Below, in pieces: positions 7,142 to 14,826 of a DNA stretch of 21,932 bases. The position numbers and the translations under genes were made by a program. Within the stretch, counting starts at the first letter, position 1; the number at the start of each line of letters is the position of its first letter. The notes under the pieces are model-generated. The model was not told the origin of the DNA. It did no database searches and saw only the letters and a program-made list of their open reading frames with translations. The stretch lies in contig JAGAHK010000297.1 in the NCBI GenBank assembly GCA_017627115.1, positions 1 through 21,932 on the forward strand, read 5' to 3'. This stretch comes from Bacillota bacterium (lineage in GTDB: Bacteria; Bacillota; Clostridia; Lachnospirales; CAG-274).

Positions 7142-7705
7142 ATGACAAATGATTATCTGCTTGTTGACGGGTATAACATAATTTTCGCGTGGGACGAGCT
7201 TAAAAAGCTTGCCGAGGACAATCTCGACCATGCGCGCGAAAAGCTGATAAACACTTTGAGTAATTATCAGGGTGTCAGAAAATGCAATTTAATAATAGTT
7301 TTTGATGCCTATATGGTCAAAGGCAGCGTGGGCAGTGTTATAAAGCAGGGCAATGTCTATGTGGTATACACAAGGGAAGCGGAAACGGCGGACTCATACA
7401 TAGAGCGCACAACGGCGCTTTTAAGGCGTGACGGCGCGGTTTTTCCTTTTGGAAAAGAAAGCGGGGACCCGCATAAAAAGAACAATATACGGGTCGCCAC
7501 TTCGGACGGTCTTGAACAGGTGATAATAATGAGTCAGGGCGCTGTCCGTGTTTCCGCAAGTGAGCTGTATGACGAGGTACACGTAGTAAATAAGCATATC
7601 CGCGGACATATCGACCGCATCCGTCCCGTCAAGAATAATATGCTGATCGACAACCTTGACCCCGAGGCGGCTCAATGGCTTGAAAATCTGCGCAGGGAAA
7701 AGTAG
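7142..7705 (+). CDS. rae1: NYN/PIN-like endoribonuclease, YacP/Rae1 family
   Basis: Bacillus Rae1 (YacP) cleaves specific mRNAs in the ribosomal A site in a translation-dependent way. The 187-residue protein keeps the acidic PIN/NYN core: D9 in LLVDGYNII, D55 in VFDAYMV, D84 in ETADSYIER and D122 in VATSDGLEQ. Residues around 97-113 (FPFGKESGDPHKK) look like an insertion between the ERTTALL helix and the VATSD strand compared with the Bacillus protein as I remember it. ATG 7142 follows AGAGGA with good spacing. It lies between rlmB and sigH, the same order as in Bacillus. The 81 bp before it hold no gene. Confidence 0.87.
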   Translation: MTNDYLLVDGYNIIFAWDELKKLAEDNLDHAREKLINTLSNYQGVRKCNLIIVFDAYMVKGSVGSVIKQGNVYVVYTREAETADSYIERTTALLRRDGAVFPFGKESGDPHKKNNIRVATSDGLEQVIIMSQGAVRVSASELYDEVHVVNKHIRGHIDRIRPVKNNMLIDNLDPEAAQWLENLRREK

Positions 7706-7728
7706 CATTAAACAAGGGGAGTGAAAAA

Positions 7729-8361
7729 TTGGAAGATAAGTTGGTTTTTAAAAATTATGAAACGCTGGAGGACAGCGAACTCATAGAGAAGATAAAATCG
7801 GGCGATATGCTTGCACAGGAATCGCTGATAGACCGCTACAAAAAAGTGGTGCGCATAAAAGCGCGCGGCTATTATATACTCGGCGGCGATACCGAAGATA
7901 TAATACAGGAGGGTATGATAGGTCTGTATAAGGCTATACGCGATTTTGACATACAAAAACAGGTCAATTTCTACAGCTTTGCCGTTTTGTGCATAACGCG
8001 GCAGATACATACCGCCATAAAATCTGCAAACAGGCAGAAGCATATACCTCTGAATTCGTCTTTGAGTCTTGACCGCACGGTCTTTGAAGAAAATGATGAT
8101 TTCACCTATCTTGAAACATTGGCAAACAGCGAGGTGTCAAACCCCGAAAACCTTGTGATAAGCAACGAGAACAAGAACAGTCTTGAAAGAAAGATAAGCG
8201 ACTCTTTGAGCTCGCTTGAAAAAAATGTGCTCTCGCTCTATCTCAGGGGCAAAAGCTATGCGGAGATAGCCAATATAATAGGCAAGGACGAAAAAAGCAT
8301 AGACAATGCCCTGCAAAGGATAAAGAAAAAAATAATAAAGATATTGGATAAAACGGGTTGA
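7729..8361 (+). CDS. sigH: RNA polymerase sigma-H factor (TTG start)
   Basis: Sigma-70 family factor that in Bacillus directs early sporulation and transition-state genes. The 210-residue protein matches SigH throughout. Region 2 includes RYKKVVRIKARGYYILGGD and DIIQEGMIGLYKAIRDF (37-73), then CITRQIHTAIKSANRQKHIPLNS (88-110), and region 4 is a helix-turn-helix at about 168-197 (YLRGKSYAEIANIIGK). The start is TTG 7729, preceded by GGGGAG at an ideal distance; no ATG or GTG is in frame before region 1.2. Its place after rae1 is the conserved one. The rpmG-secE-nusG genes that follow in Bacillus are not in this window. Confidence 0.93.
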   Translation: MEDKLVFKNYETLEDSELIEKIKSGDMLAQESLIDRYKKVVRIKARGYYILGGDTEDIIQEGMIGLYKAIRDFDIQKQVNFYSFAVLCITRQIHTAIKSANRQKHIPLNSSLSLDRTVFEENDDFTYLETLANSEVSNPENLVISNENKNSLERKISDSLSSLEKNVLSLYLRGKSYAEIANIIGKDEKSIDNALQRIKKKIIKILDKTG

Positions 8362-8370
8362 AACAGAATT

Positions 8371-8865
8371 ATGGCTAAAGAAAAAGACGTAAAAACAAAC
8401 GCTATGCGTATACTCGATAAAAACAAAATTAATTATAAGGTCAACACATATGAATGTGAGGAGTTCCATGACGGTGTGAGCGTTGCGAATATGCTCGGTC
8501 AGGACCCCGATATGACTTTCAAGACCCTTGTTACACAGGGCAAAAGCGGCGATTTCTTTGTTTTTGTCATTCCCGTGAACAGGGAGATAAACTTAAAGGC
8601 GGCAGCTGCGGCGGTCGGTGAAAAATCGGTCGAGATGATACACGTAAAGGATATAAACAAAATAACGGGCTATATCCGAGGCGGCTGCACGCCGATAGGT
8701 ATGAAAAAACAGTTTGTCACGGTCGTGGACAATACCGCGAAAAACTTTGACGAAATAATAATAAGCGGCGGCAGGATAGGCTCGCAGATATTCCTTGCGC
8801 CAAAAGATCTTGCTGCGGTCACACGCGCAAAATATGCCGATATTCTTGCGGAACAGACGGAATAA
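8371..8865 (+). CDS. ybaK: Cys-tRNA(Pro)/Cys-tRNA(Cys) deacylase, YbaK/EbsC family
   Basis: Hydrolyses cysteine mis-attached to tRNA-Pro by prolyl-tRNA synthetase, acting in trans. The 164-residue length is typical. The essential lysine is in the TFKTLV motif (K51), and the family segments GYIRGGCTPIGMKK (100-113) and ISGGRIGSQIFLAP (131-144) are present. The start lies 9 bp after the sigH stop with only a weak upstream ribosome binding site (GGG near 8355), suggesting coupling to sigH. Having cysS, cysE and this proofreading enzyme within 7 kb is thematically consistent but may be coincidental. Confidence 0.92.
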   Translation: MAKEKDVKTNAMRILDKNKINYKVNTYECEEFHDGVSVANMLGQDPDMTFKTLVTQGKSGDFFVFVIPVNREINLKAAAAAVGEKSVEMIHVKDINKITGYIRGGCTPIGMKKQFVTVVDNTAKNFDEIIISGGRIGSQIFLAPKDLAAVTRAKYADILAEQTE

Positions 8866-8875
8866 GGAGGAAGAA

Positions 8876-9928
8876 ATGTCAAAAAAACTCGGTATCATTT
8901 GGTTTTTTATACACTTTGCACTTGAAGTTGTATGTTATCAGTTTTATACGCAGTTTTTCCAAAACGGCGCCTATGCAATGGTGCTTATGATCGTCTATGA
9001 CGTGCTTGCATTTCTGCCGCAGCTGTTTATAGGCGGCTTTGCGGAGCGTATGGAGAAAATGCAGGTCGGCAAGATCGGCGCTATGCTTGTGCTTTTAGGC
9101 AGTCTGAGCATTATTTTCAGCGGCGGTCAGAAACTTATTATTGCGGGCTTCGTGATCTTGTCGCTTGGCAATGCCTTTGTTCACGTAGGCGGTGCAAAAG
9201 CCACTCTCGGCACCTGTGCAAATAAAATAAGTCCTTCTGCAATATTTATTGCGGGCGGCTCCTTCGGTGTTATAACGGGCAAACTTCTCGGCAGCTCGGG
9301 AAAGCCGTTTCTGATAGGCTTTGTTGTTATGTCGGCAGGTACGCTGCTTATGTTTGTTGCGGATAAAATGTTTGAGCGCGCGGAAAAATATATCCCCCTT
9401 ATGAATATGGCGGATGAAAACAAAAATGTCGGCGTTGTTATAATGCTTGCCTTTTTCGTTGTGGGCTTCCGCGGTCTTTTAAGCTACGGTATACCTATGA
9501 CATGGAACCGCGGCTGGCAGGAAAATCTGCTGCTGTTTTGTATGATGGGCGTAGGCAAGGCGCTTGGCGGCATACTTTCGGATATGGTCGGCGCAAAAAA
9601 GACCGCCCTTGTCTCAACGGCGCTTTCGCTGCCGTTTCTGCTTCTCGGCGATAAGGTGATGTGGGTGTCGCTTGTGGGCATTGCATTGTTTTCAATGACA
9701 ACGGCAAGCACATTGGGCGTACTCGTTTCCGCAGTGCCCGAACATCCTCTCACAGCTTACGGCGTTAGTGTGGCGGGGCTTCTGGCAGGCACTCTGCCCG
9801 TATTTTTCACACCCGTTAAGAATTTTGTGTCAAATGCGGTGTTTCTTTCGGTGCTTACCGTTATCTGCTTTGCCGCACTTGCATATATAATGAAGAAAGA
9901 TGTTAAGATAAAACAGACAGGAGGCTGA
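8876..9928 (+). CDS. MFS-type membrane transporter, substrate unknown
   Basis: From ATG 8876 the protein has 350 residues and about ten to eleven hydrophobic segments, shorter than the usual 400-residue twelve-helix MFS permease. The loop between helices 2 and 3 reads IGGFAERMEKMQVGK and its second-half equivalent is LGGILSDMVGAKKTA, the repeated G-[FI]-x-[AS][DE] MFS loop pattern. A polar linker near 165-185 separates the halves. The frame opens at 8795, but AAGGAGG at 8864-8870 clearly assigns ATG 8876, only 10 bp after ybaK. The next gene's ribosome binding site overlaps its final codons, so this and the two small membrane genes after it form a tight cassette. Substrate cannot be deduced. 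Confidence 0.8.
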   Translation: MSKKLGIIWFFIHFALEVVCYQFYTQFFQNGAYAMVLMIVYDVLAFLPQLFIGGFAERMEKMQVGKIGAMLVLLGSLSIIFSGGQKLIIAGFVILSLGNAFVHVGGAKATLGTCANKISPSAIFIAGGSFGVITGKLLGSSGKPFLIGFVVMSAGTLLMFVADKMFERAEKYIPLMNMADENKNVGVVIMLAFFVVGFRGLLSYGIPMTWNRGWQENLLLFCMMGVGKALGGILSDMVGAKKTALVSTALSLPFLLLGDKVMWVSLVGIALFSMTTASTLGVLVSAVPEHPLTAYGVSVAGLLAGTLPVFFTPVKNFVSNAVFLSVLTVICFAALAYIMKKDVKIKQTGG

Positions 9929-9932
9929 TATT

Positions 9933-10175
9933 ATGCTGAATTTTGCAAAGAACTTTATTGATGTGATCTATATCCCGCCAGAACAGCTGACGGAGGTGCA
10001 GACGGCGGTACCGATAATAAATGATACGGTAACGAGCACGACCACACTGGGCGAGATGCTGAATACCGCCATTGCCGTACTGATAGGCGTGTTTTTCGCC
10101 GCAGCGGTAATATCGGTCGCCGTTTTTGCCGTCAAAACCTCAAAAAGCCGCAAAGCAGCGGAGAATAAGGCTTGA
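9933..10175 (+). CDS. Small single-pass membrane protein of unknown function (80 aa)
   Basis: Not recognised. About 44 mostly polar residues (with a TVTSTTT stretch) precede one hydrophobic helix (about 45-68, TAIAVLIGVFFAAAVISVAVF). A basic tail KTSKSRKAAENKA follows, so by the positive-inside rule the N-terminal half should be outside the cell. AGGAGG at 9919-9924 gives a strong, well-spaced ribosome binding site for ATG 9933, only 4 bp after the MFS stop. The stop overlaps the start of the next gene (TTGA). This tight coupling to a transporter suggests a subunit or accessory role, which is inference. Confidence 0.7.
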   Translation: MLNFAKNFIDVIYIPPEQLTEVQTAVPIINDTVTSTTTLGEMLNTAIAVLIGVFFAAAVISVAVFAVKTSKSRKAAENKA

Positions 10176-10522
10176 TAAGGGGTCTTGCATACGCGCTTGC
10201 GCTTACATGGCTGACCGAGGGCATAGTCACGCTTTTGCTGACACGCAGAAAAAGTTTTGTGCTTTATAATTTTTGGTGCAATGCGCTCACAAACCCTCTT
10301 ATGAATGTTCTCGGCATTGTTTTGATGTATAAAATGCCGCAGTTTGATATAAGAATATATTATACGGCGGCGGAAACGGCGGTCATTCTTTCGGAGACCA
10401 CGCTTTATGCCTTTTTTGACAAAAAACGACATTCAAAAAAATTCTACTTTCTGCTCTCGCTTGCGACAAATGCCGCTTCGCTTGCTTTCGGCGCGGTTTT
10501 GTCAAAATATCGTTTATGGTGA
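10172..10522 (+). CDS. Small polytopic membrane protein of unknown function (116 aa)
   Basis: The start is TTG 10172, overlapping the previous stop as TTGA, with GGAG at 10160-10163 correctly spaced. Four hydrophobic segments cover nearly the whole protein (about 3-22, 28-52, 62-82 and 90-110). The NALTNPLMNVLG segment near residues 38-49 resembles a motif I associate with small uncharacterised membrane proteins, but I cannot name the family. Translation depends on the upstream small gene, making MFS, 80-aa and 116-aa proteins one co-translated set. Confidence 0.68.
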   Translation: MIRGLAYALALTWLTEGIVTLLLTRRKSFVLYNFWCNALTNPLMNVLGIVLMYKMPQFDIRIYYTAAETAVILSETTLYAFFDKKRHSKKFYFLLSLATNAASLAFGAVLSKYRLW

Positions 10523-10591
10523 ATATTGCTTGTAATAATCACCCGCTTTTGCGCCAAAATAATAGTGTATTGCAGGGTATCTGCATACGAA

Positions 10592-10608
10592 AATGCCTTT
10601 TTGGCATT
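10592..10608 (+). promoter_or_regulatory. Hairpin directly ahead of the DUF378 ribosome binding site
   Basis: AATGCC and GGCATT pair around a five-T loop, ending 4-5 bases before the AGGAGGG ribosome binding site (10613-10619). A second small stem, GCAG/CTGC, lies just upstream near 10573-10585. Without a T tail it is not a terminator; it may affect translation or mRNA stability of the next gene. The rest of 10523-10626 shows no clear promoter. Confidence 0.45.
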
Positions 10609-10626
10609 GCAAAAGGAGGGTTTTAT

Positions 10627-10848
10627 ATGAACAGCAGCAGAGGACTGGACATCACTGCTATCACCCTTGTTATTATCGGTGCGATAAACTGGGGCTTGAT
10701 AGGCTTCTTCCGCCTTGACCTTCTCTCGGAGATATTCGGCGGTCAGACAGCGCTTGTGAGCAGGATAATCTATGCGCTTGTGGGTCTTGCGGGCTTGTAC
10801 ACTTTTACCATGTACGGCAAACTCAAGGACAGTCACGATAATATGTAA
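10627..10848 (+). CDS. DUF378 family small membrane protein
   Basis: The 73-residue protein has two transmembrane segments (about 10-34 and 46-64) and the DUF378 hallmark LVIIGAINWGLIGFFRLDLL followed by SRIIYALVGLAGLYTF. Function of the family is unknown. The frame opens further left at 10516, but AGGAGGG at 10613-10619 fixes ATG 10627, and the added residues would be unlike the family. A 104-bp gap with a hairpin precedes it, so it may be a separate message; a strong terminator follows. Confidence 0.85.
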   Translation: MNSSRGLDITAITLVIIGAINWGLIGFFRLDLLSEIFGGQTALVSRIIYALVGLAGLYTFTMYGKLKDSHDNM

Positions 10849-10866
10849 AAGCCGTCGGGCAGAATA

Positions 10867-10928
10867 AACAGCGGGTCGGCGATATGCCCCGAAGTGGGTC
10901 GGTATCGCACAAGCCCGTTGTTTTTTTG
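10867..10928 (+). terminator. Long rho-independent terminator
   Basis: AACAGCGGG (10867-10875) pairs with CCCGTTGTT (about 10914-10922). Nested within are GCGATA/TATCGC and a short GCCCC/GGGT stem, and the far arm runs into seven Ts at 10921-10927. It ends the transcript carrying DUF378 and insulates the ABC transporter unit downstream. Confidence 0.85.
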
Positions 10929-11012
10929 TGCAAAGATCAACGAATGTACACAAGTTTTAAAAGATGATTAAAACCAATTGTAAAAAATGCTTAAAAAAAT
11001 TTAAAAAAAAGC

Positions 11013-11041
11013 TTTTCAAATCATAAATTTTTTGTTATAAT
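11013..11041 (+). promoter_or_regulatory. Candidate upstream promoter of the sugar ABC operon
   Basis: TTTTCA at 11013-11018 and a perfect TATAAT at 11036-11041, separated by 17 bp, within an A/T-tract region that could act as an UP element. A transcript from here would have a leader of about 255 bases containing the palindrome at 11122-11151. Confidence 0.5.
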
Positions 11042-11121
11042 ATAAAAAGAGGATAGTTTGACCCCTAAAAGGTGATTTTGTTTTTACAGTTTGTTTAAAT
11101 TATTGTATCATTTTTGTGTCA

Positions 11122-11151
11122 TTTTACGGTTTTTTTAAAAAATCCGTAAAA
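11122..11151. promoter_or_regulatory. 30-bp near-perfect palindrome in the ABC operon leader
   Basis: TTTTACGG (11122-11129) and CCGTAAAA (11144-11151) flank a T7-A6-type centre that is itself complementary, so nearly the whole 30 bp folds on itself. It lies between the two promoter candidates. It could be an attenuator or terminator hairpin for the upstream start, or a dimeric operator. Its arms are not followed by a run of T. Confidence 0.55.
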
Positions 11152-11177
11152 AATGTATAAAAATTTTCAAAAATCTA

Positions 11178-11206
11178 TTTACAAATTAGTAAAAATAGGT
11201 TATTCT
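11178..11206 (+). promoter_or_regulatory. Candidate proximal promoter of the sugar ABC operon
   Basis: TTTACA at 11178-11183 and TATTCT at 11201-11206 with 17-bp spacing, in good agreement with a housekeeping promoter. Transcription would begin near 11213, leaving about 90 bases of leader. An operator-like inverted repeat lies just downstream. Confidence 0.6.
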
Positions 11207-11226
11207 ATATATAGGTCAAATTATTG

Positions 11227-11241
11227 CACAGAATTACTGTG
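11227..11241. promoter_or_regulatory. Operator-like inverted repeat CACAG-AATTA-CTGTG
   Basis: Perfect 5-bp arms around AATTA, about 20 bp after the -10 element of the proximal promoter, a usual place for a repressor site. The half-site does not identify a regulator, and no regulator gene lies next to the operon. Confidence 0.4.
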
Positions 11242-11303
11242 TTAAAAAAACTATACAAAAAACCTACAAAAAAAACTTAACCAAAAAAGAAAGGGGATTA
11301 AAA

Positions 11304-12791
11304 ATGAAGAAAAAACTTATCAGATTGACGAGCATGGGTCTCGCTGCTGTGATGACTTTCGGTCTTGCCGCTTGTACAGGCAACGGCGGTGGCGGCAGCA
11401 ATGGCGGCGGTTCCGCAAGCCTTGAGTACTCCAAGCCCGATTCGATCAAAATGACATTCGACACCTGTATGACACCCGAAAACGGCGTTAACGATGTTTG
11501 CGCAAAGTATGAGGAACTTACAGGCATCAAGCTTGAGCTTGAGAAACCCGACCATGCAAAGTACTATGAGAAGATCACTCTCTCCTTCGCATCGGGCAAT
11601 CCTTCGGATGTTATTGAAATGGGTTCGACATACTATCCCGAAAATGCTAACAACGGCGCTCTCTGGGATATGACGGACGCATGGGAAAACACTACGGCTC
11701 ACTGCAAAGAGATCATTGACGAATCTTATGTTGATGCTCTTAAGATGGACGTAAGAGACGGCAGCGGCATGAGACTGTACGGCTTCCCGACAGTTGCCGG
11801 CAACGGTACTATTACTTATGTAAGAGAAGACTGGTTAAAGGATGCAGGTATGGATCTTCCTACAGATTATGACGGCTTCATCAAGATGCTCCGTGCATTC
11901 AAGGAAAGAGGCTCAAACGGCAAGACACCCGGTGCTATTCCTCTTACTGCAGCAGGTCTTCTTAACAACGGTGAAACACCTTATGACATTTATTTAAGAG
12001 AATTCTATCAGGATGCTATCCCCGATTTCTATCAGAAAGAGGACGGCACATGGGCTGACGGTTTCTCCGAACCCGAAATGGCAGCAGCTCTTACAAGATT
12101 CCGCGAAGCTTTCGCAGAAGGTCTTATCGACGGTGAAGTCGTAACAAACAAGACTTCAACTTGCCGTGATAAGTTCAACTCGGGTCTTGTTGGTGCATTC
12201 AACTACTGGGCTGGTATGTGGGATGCTAAGCTTGAAGATAACACACCCGGCGCTACACTTCTTCCTATGCCCGCTATCAAGGAGACAGGCGGCTATACGG
12301 AGCGTGTACCTACCGCTTTGGTTATCACAAACAACTGCTCCAACCCTGTTGGTGTATTTGAAGACCTTATCATGTACTCACATGACGGCGGCGAAGGTCA
12401 GATGCTCTTCACACGCGGTGTTGAAGGCGAGCACTATGAAGTTAAGGAAGACGGCACAACAGTTGCTTTGAAGTATCTTGAAGATCCTACAAAGGATGTT
12501 GAAAAGTCATTCTACGCTCCCGAGCTTTCAATCACAAAGTGGGATGATCCTATCAAGCTTGATCCTCGTGTTGAGAATTCACTTGAAGTATTCCGTTCAA
12601 ACAGAAAGTTTGCTACGGTTCCCGTTGTTTCGGATGTTATCTCCGACAGCCTTGCAAACCTTAACGTAATCAAGGGTGAAGTTTGCGCTAACGTTATCCA
12701 CGGCAACCTCACTGTTGATGAAGGTATGGAAAAATACAACAAGGAAGCTGCTCCTTATGTTGAAGCTATCCTTGCTGACTTAAACGGTTGA
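11304..12791 (+). CDS. Sugar ABC transporter extracellular solute-binding lipoprotein
   Basis: A 495-residue family 1 extracellular solute-binding protein that captures oligosaccharides outside the membrane for the two permeases encoded next. It has a basic signal sequence with lipobox LAAC (C24 is the lipidated residue) and then a Gly/Ser-rich linker (25-38). The mature domain includes the family segment SFASGNPSDVIEM and a C-terminal AxxxG-type hinge region. It resembles LplA/YtcQ proteins. AAAGGGG at 11290-11296 is the ribosome binding site. The codon choice (ATC, AAG, GCT, CTT) is much more biased than in flanking genes, as expected for an abundant protein. The substrate is not shown by sequence; pectin-derived oligosaccharides are a guess from the pectate lyase 6 kb away. 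Confidence 0.92.
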   Translation: MKKKLIRLTSMGLAAVMTFGLAACTGNGGGGSNGGGSASLEYSKPDSIKMTFDTCMTPENGVNDVCAKYEELTGIKLELEKPDHAKYYEKITLSFASGNPSDVIEMGSTYYPENANNGALWDMTDAWENTTAHCKEIIDESYVDALKMDVRDGSGMRLYGFPTVAGNGTITYVREDWLKDAGMDLPTDYDGFIKMLRAFKERGSNGKTPGAIPLTAAGLLNNGETPYDIYLREFYQDAIPDFYQKEDGTWADGFSEPEMAAALTRFREAFAEGLIDGEVVTNKTSTCRDKFNSGLVGAFNYWAGMWDAKLEDNTPGATLLPMPAIKETGGYTERVPTALVITNNCSNPVGVFEDLIMYSHDGGEGQMLFTRGVEGEHYEVKEDGTTVALKYLEDPTKDVEKSFYAPELSITKWDDPIKLDPRVENSLEVFRSNRKFATVPVVSDVISDSLANLNVIKGEVCANVIHGNLTVDEGMEKYNKEAAPYVEAILADLNG

Positions 12792-12824
12792 TTTTGATTA
12801 ATCATTTGATCTTTTAAGTATTTT

Positions 12825-12860
12825 TGCAGTCCCTGTATGTTTTACCAAACAGGGACTGTA
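12825..12860 (+). promoter_or_regulatory. Intercistronic stem-loop between binding protein and permease genes
   Basis: CAGTCCCTGT (12827-12836) and ACAGGGACTG (12849-12858) pair perfectly around a 12-base loop, extended by two more pairs. No T tract follows, so it is not a standard terminator. Such hairpins after binding-protein genes commonly protect the upstream mRNA segment so that the binding protein outnumbers the permeases. Confidence 0.75.
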
Positions 12861-12892
12861 TTAACCAAAAAAATCAGAAAGGATGATTAAGT

Positions 12893-13876
12893 ATGGCAAA
12901 AGTAAATGTCGATACTCTCGTAGTTAAAAAGCCGCCTTTGGGCGTAAGAATGTATAAGTACAGATATTTCTATCTTATGGCTTTGCCTGTAGTTATTCTG
13001 CTGCTTATTTTCTATTATTGGCCTATGCTCGGTATCAGATATGCTTTCTCTACATATAAGTTAAAGCACATCACCAGCGGTCAGGGTCCCGATTATTCAA
13101 CGGGCATTGGCAACTTCCAAAAGCTTTTTACAGACCGTTTCTTCCTTGATGCATTCAGAAACACTGTAATCCTGAGCTTCTGGAACCTTGTTTTCGCAAC
13201 AGTATTCACAGTTATTGTTGCGCTTCTTATCAACGAAATCCAGGCAGAGTGGGGCAAGAAATTTGTTCAGACAGTTCTTTACCTTCCACACTTCCTTTCA
13301 TGGGTTGTTGTTGCATCTATCTTCACACTTATCCTTTCGGCAGGTTCAGATGCAACAGGTGTAGATACATCAACAGTTGGTTTTATCAACGCTGTTTTCT
13401 TAAAGCTTGGCATCATCAGCAAACCCGTGTCTTTCCTTACGGAAAAGTCAACATGGCGTCCTGCATGGTACATCATCCAGCGTTGGAAAGAAACAGGCTG
13501 GGGCACAATTATCTATCTTGCAGCTTTATCGGGTATCAGCCCCGACCTTTATGAAGCAGCCGAGATCGACGGTGCAGGCAGATTAAAACAAACATGGTAC
13601 ATCACTCTTCCGAGCCTTATGAACACTATCCTTATCGTGTTCATCCTTAACCTTGCGAAGATCCTTAACGTATTTGAATCTGTCTTCGTTCTTTACAACG
13701 AACTCGTTTACTCTGTATCTGACGTTATCCAGACTTACACATACCGTAAAGGTATCCAGGGCAACGACTACGGCTATTCAACAGCTATCGGTCTGTTCAA
13801 GTCTGTAATTTCTCTGTTCCTTGTTACAGGTGCTGACTATGTAGCAAAGAGGATCAGAGGTTATGGTATTGTATAA
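12893..13876 (+). CDS. Sugar ABC transporter permease, LplB/YteP type
   Basis: A 327-residue inner permease subunit with six predicted transmembrane helices, the first at about 25-48 (YFYLMALPVVILLLIFYYWP). The binding-protein-dependent transport signature (EAA loop) reads EAAEIDGAGRLKQTWYITLP at 221-240, the site that docks the ATPase. AAGGATG precedes ATG 12893 at suitable distance. It pairs with the second permease 15 bp downstream. Like lplABC and yteP-ytcPQ of Bacillus, the operon has no ATPase gene, so an ATPase encoded elsewhere (MsmX type) probably serves it. Biased codons like those of the binding protein. Confidence 0.93.
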   Translation: MAKVNVDTLVVKKPPLGVRMYKYRYFYLMALPVVILLLIFYYWPMLGIRYAFSTYKLKHITSGQGPDYSTGIGNFQKLFTDRFFLDAFRNTVILSFWNLVFATVFTVIVALLINEIQAEWGKKFVQTVLYLPHFLSWVVVASIFTLILSAGSDATGVDTSTVGFINAVFLKLGIISKPVSFLTEKSTWRPAWYIIQRWKETGWGTIIYLAALSGISPDLYEAAEIDGAGRLKQTWYITLPSLMNTILIVFILNLAKILNVFESVFVLYNELVYSVSDVIQTYTYRKGIQGNDYGYSTAIGLFKSVISLFLVTGADYVAKRIRGYGIV

Positions 13877-13891
13877 GGAGGCGATATTGTT

Positions 13892-14755
13892 ATGAGTACA
13901 AAATTCAGTTTTAAAAAGGGTTACAGAGCTCGTGCAGTATTCGTTATCTGTAACGTAATATTCTTTGTTTTCATGATGGTCTGCATGATCGTACCTATCA
14001 TCAAGATCCTTTCCGACTCTTTGATGAACCATACGGTTTACGGTCTTCAGCTCATCCCCGATGAATTCAACCTTATCGCATATAAAGACATTTTCTCACA
14101 GGATTCCTTGAGAAGACCTTTCTTTATTTCGATATACACAACACTTATGACTACTTTTCTGGGTCTTCTTGTTTCCACCATCGGTGCTTACATCCTTATC
14201 CAGAGAGAAATGCCCGGCGTTAAGTTCTTCGGTTATATGCTTATGTTCACTATGATCTTCAACGGCGGTCTTATCCCTACATTCCTTGTTATGAAGAAGC
14301 TCGGTCTTCTTAACTCTCTTTGGGCAGTTATCTTACCTATGGCGCTCAACGTATCTAACCTGGTACTTATGCGTTCATTCTTCGAGGGTCTGCCTACAAG
14401 CCTTTTCGAGGCTGCCGAGATCGACGGCTGTACTCCTATCGGTACATTCATCAAGATCGTGCTTCCTATTTCAAAGGCTGCTCTTGCATCTATCGGCCTG
14501 TTCTTCGCGGTTGCTGCATGGAGTGAATACTTCCACTATGTAATGTACATCAGTGATACAAAGAAGTATAACTTCCAGTACAAACTGCGTGACCTTTTCG
14601 CTGATAAGATAGAACAGTCGGACGGTATAAACATCAACGTTAAGACTCTTCAGTCTGCCGCTATCATCGTTTCTATCGTTCCTTTCATGTTCATCTATCC
14701 TTTCTGCCAGAAGTACTTTATGACAGGTATCACAATGGGTGCTGTTAAGGAATAA
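13892..14755 (+). CDS. Sugar ABC transporter permease, LplC/YtcP type
   Basis: The 287-residue partner permease, with six predicted helices beginning at about 14-40 (ARAVFVICNVIFFVFMMVC) and an EAA loop EAAEIDGCTPIGTFIKIVLP at 173-192. The C-terminus FMTGITMGAVKE is typical of the CUT1-like second permease. AAGGAGG at 13874-13880 overlaps the previous stop codon region. It ends the operon; a terminator follows within 45 bp. Confidence 0.93.
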   Translation: MSTKFSFKKGYRARAVFVICNVIFFVFMMVCMIVPIIKILSDSLMNHTVYGLQLIPDEFNLIAYKDIFSQDSLRRPFFISIYTTLMTTFLGLLVSTIGAYILIQREMPGVKFFGYMLMFTMIFNGGLIPTFLVMKKLGLLNSLWAVILPMALNVSNLVLMRSFFEGLPTSLFEAAEIDGCTPIGTFIKIVLPISKAALASIGLFFAVAAWSEYFHYVMYISDTKKYNFQYKLRDLFADKIEQSDGININVKTLQSAAIIVSIVPFMFIYPFCQKYFMTGITMGAVKE

Positions 14756-14796
14756 TAAAAAAATGAGTTCGTTACGGATCTCAATATGTAAATTCA

Positions 14797-14826
14797 AAGG
14801 CTGCCGCAATATGGCAGCCTTTTTTC
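14797..14826. terminator. Rho-independent terminator shared by ABC operon and spoVA operon
   Basis: AAAGGCTGCC (14796-14805) and GGCAGCCTTT (14813-14822) form a 10-bp stem with a 7-base loop, followed by Ts to 14825 on the plus strand. The spoVAEb stop (14826-14828, minus strand) abuts it. In reverse the stem ends in only three Ts, so it is stronger for the ABC operon. Confidence 0.88.

Noticed and set aside
8795..8875. Earlier start for the MFS transporter
   Set aside because: It would overlap ybaK and add a polar leader; AAGGAGG points to ATG 8876.
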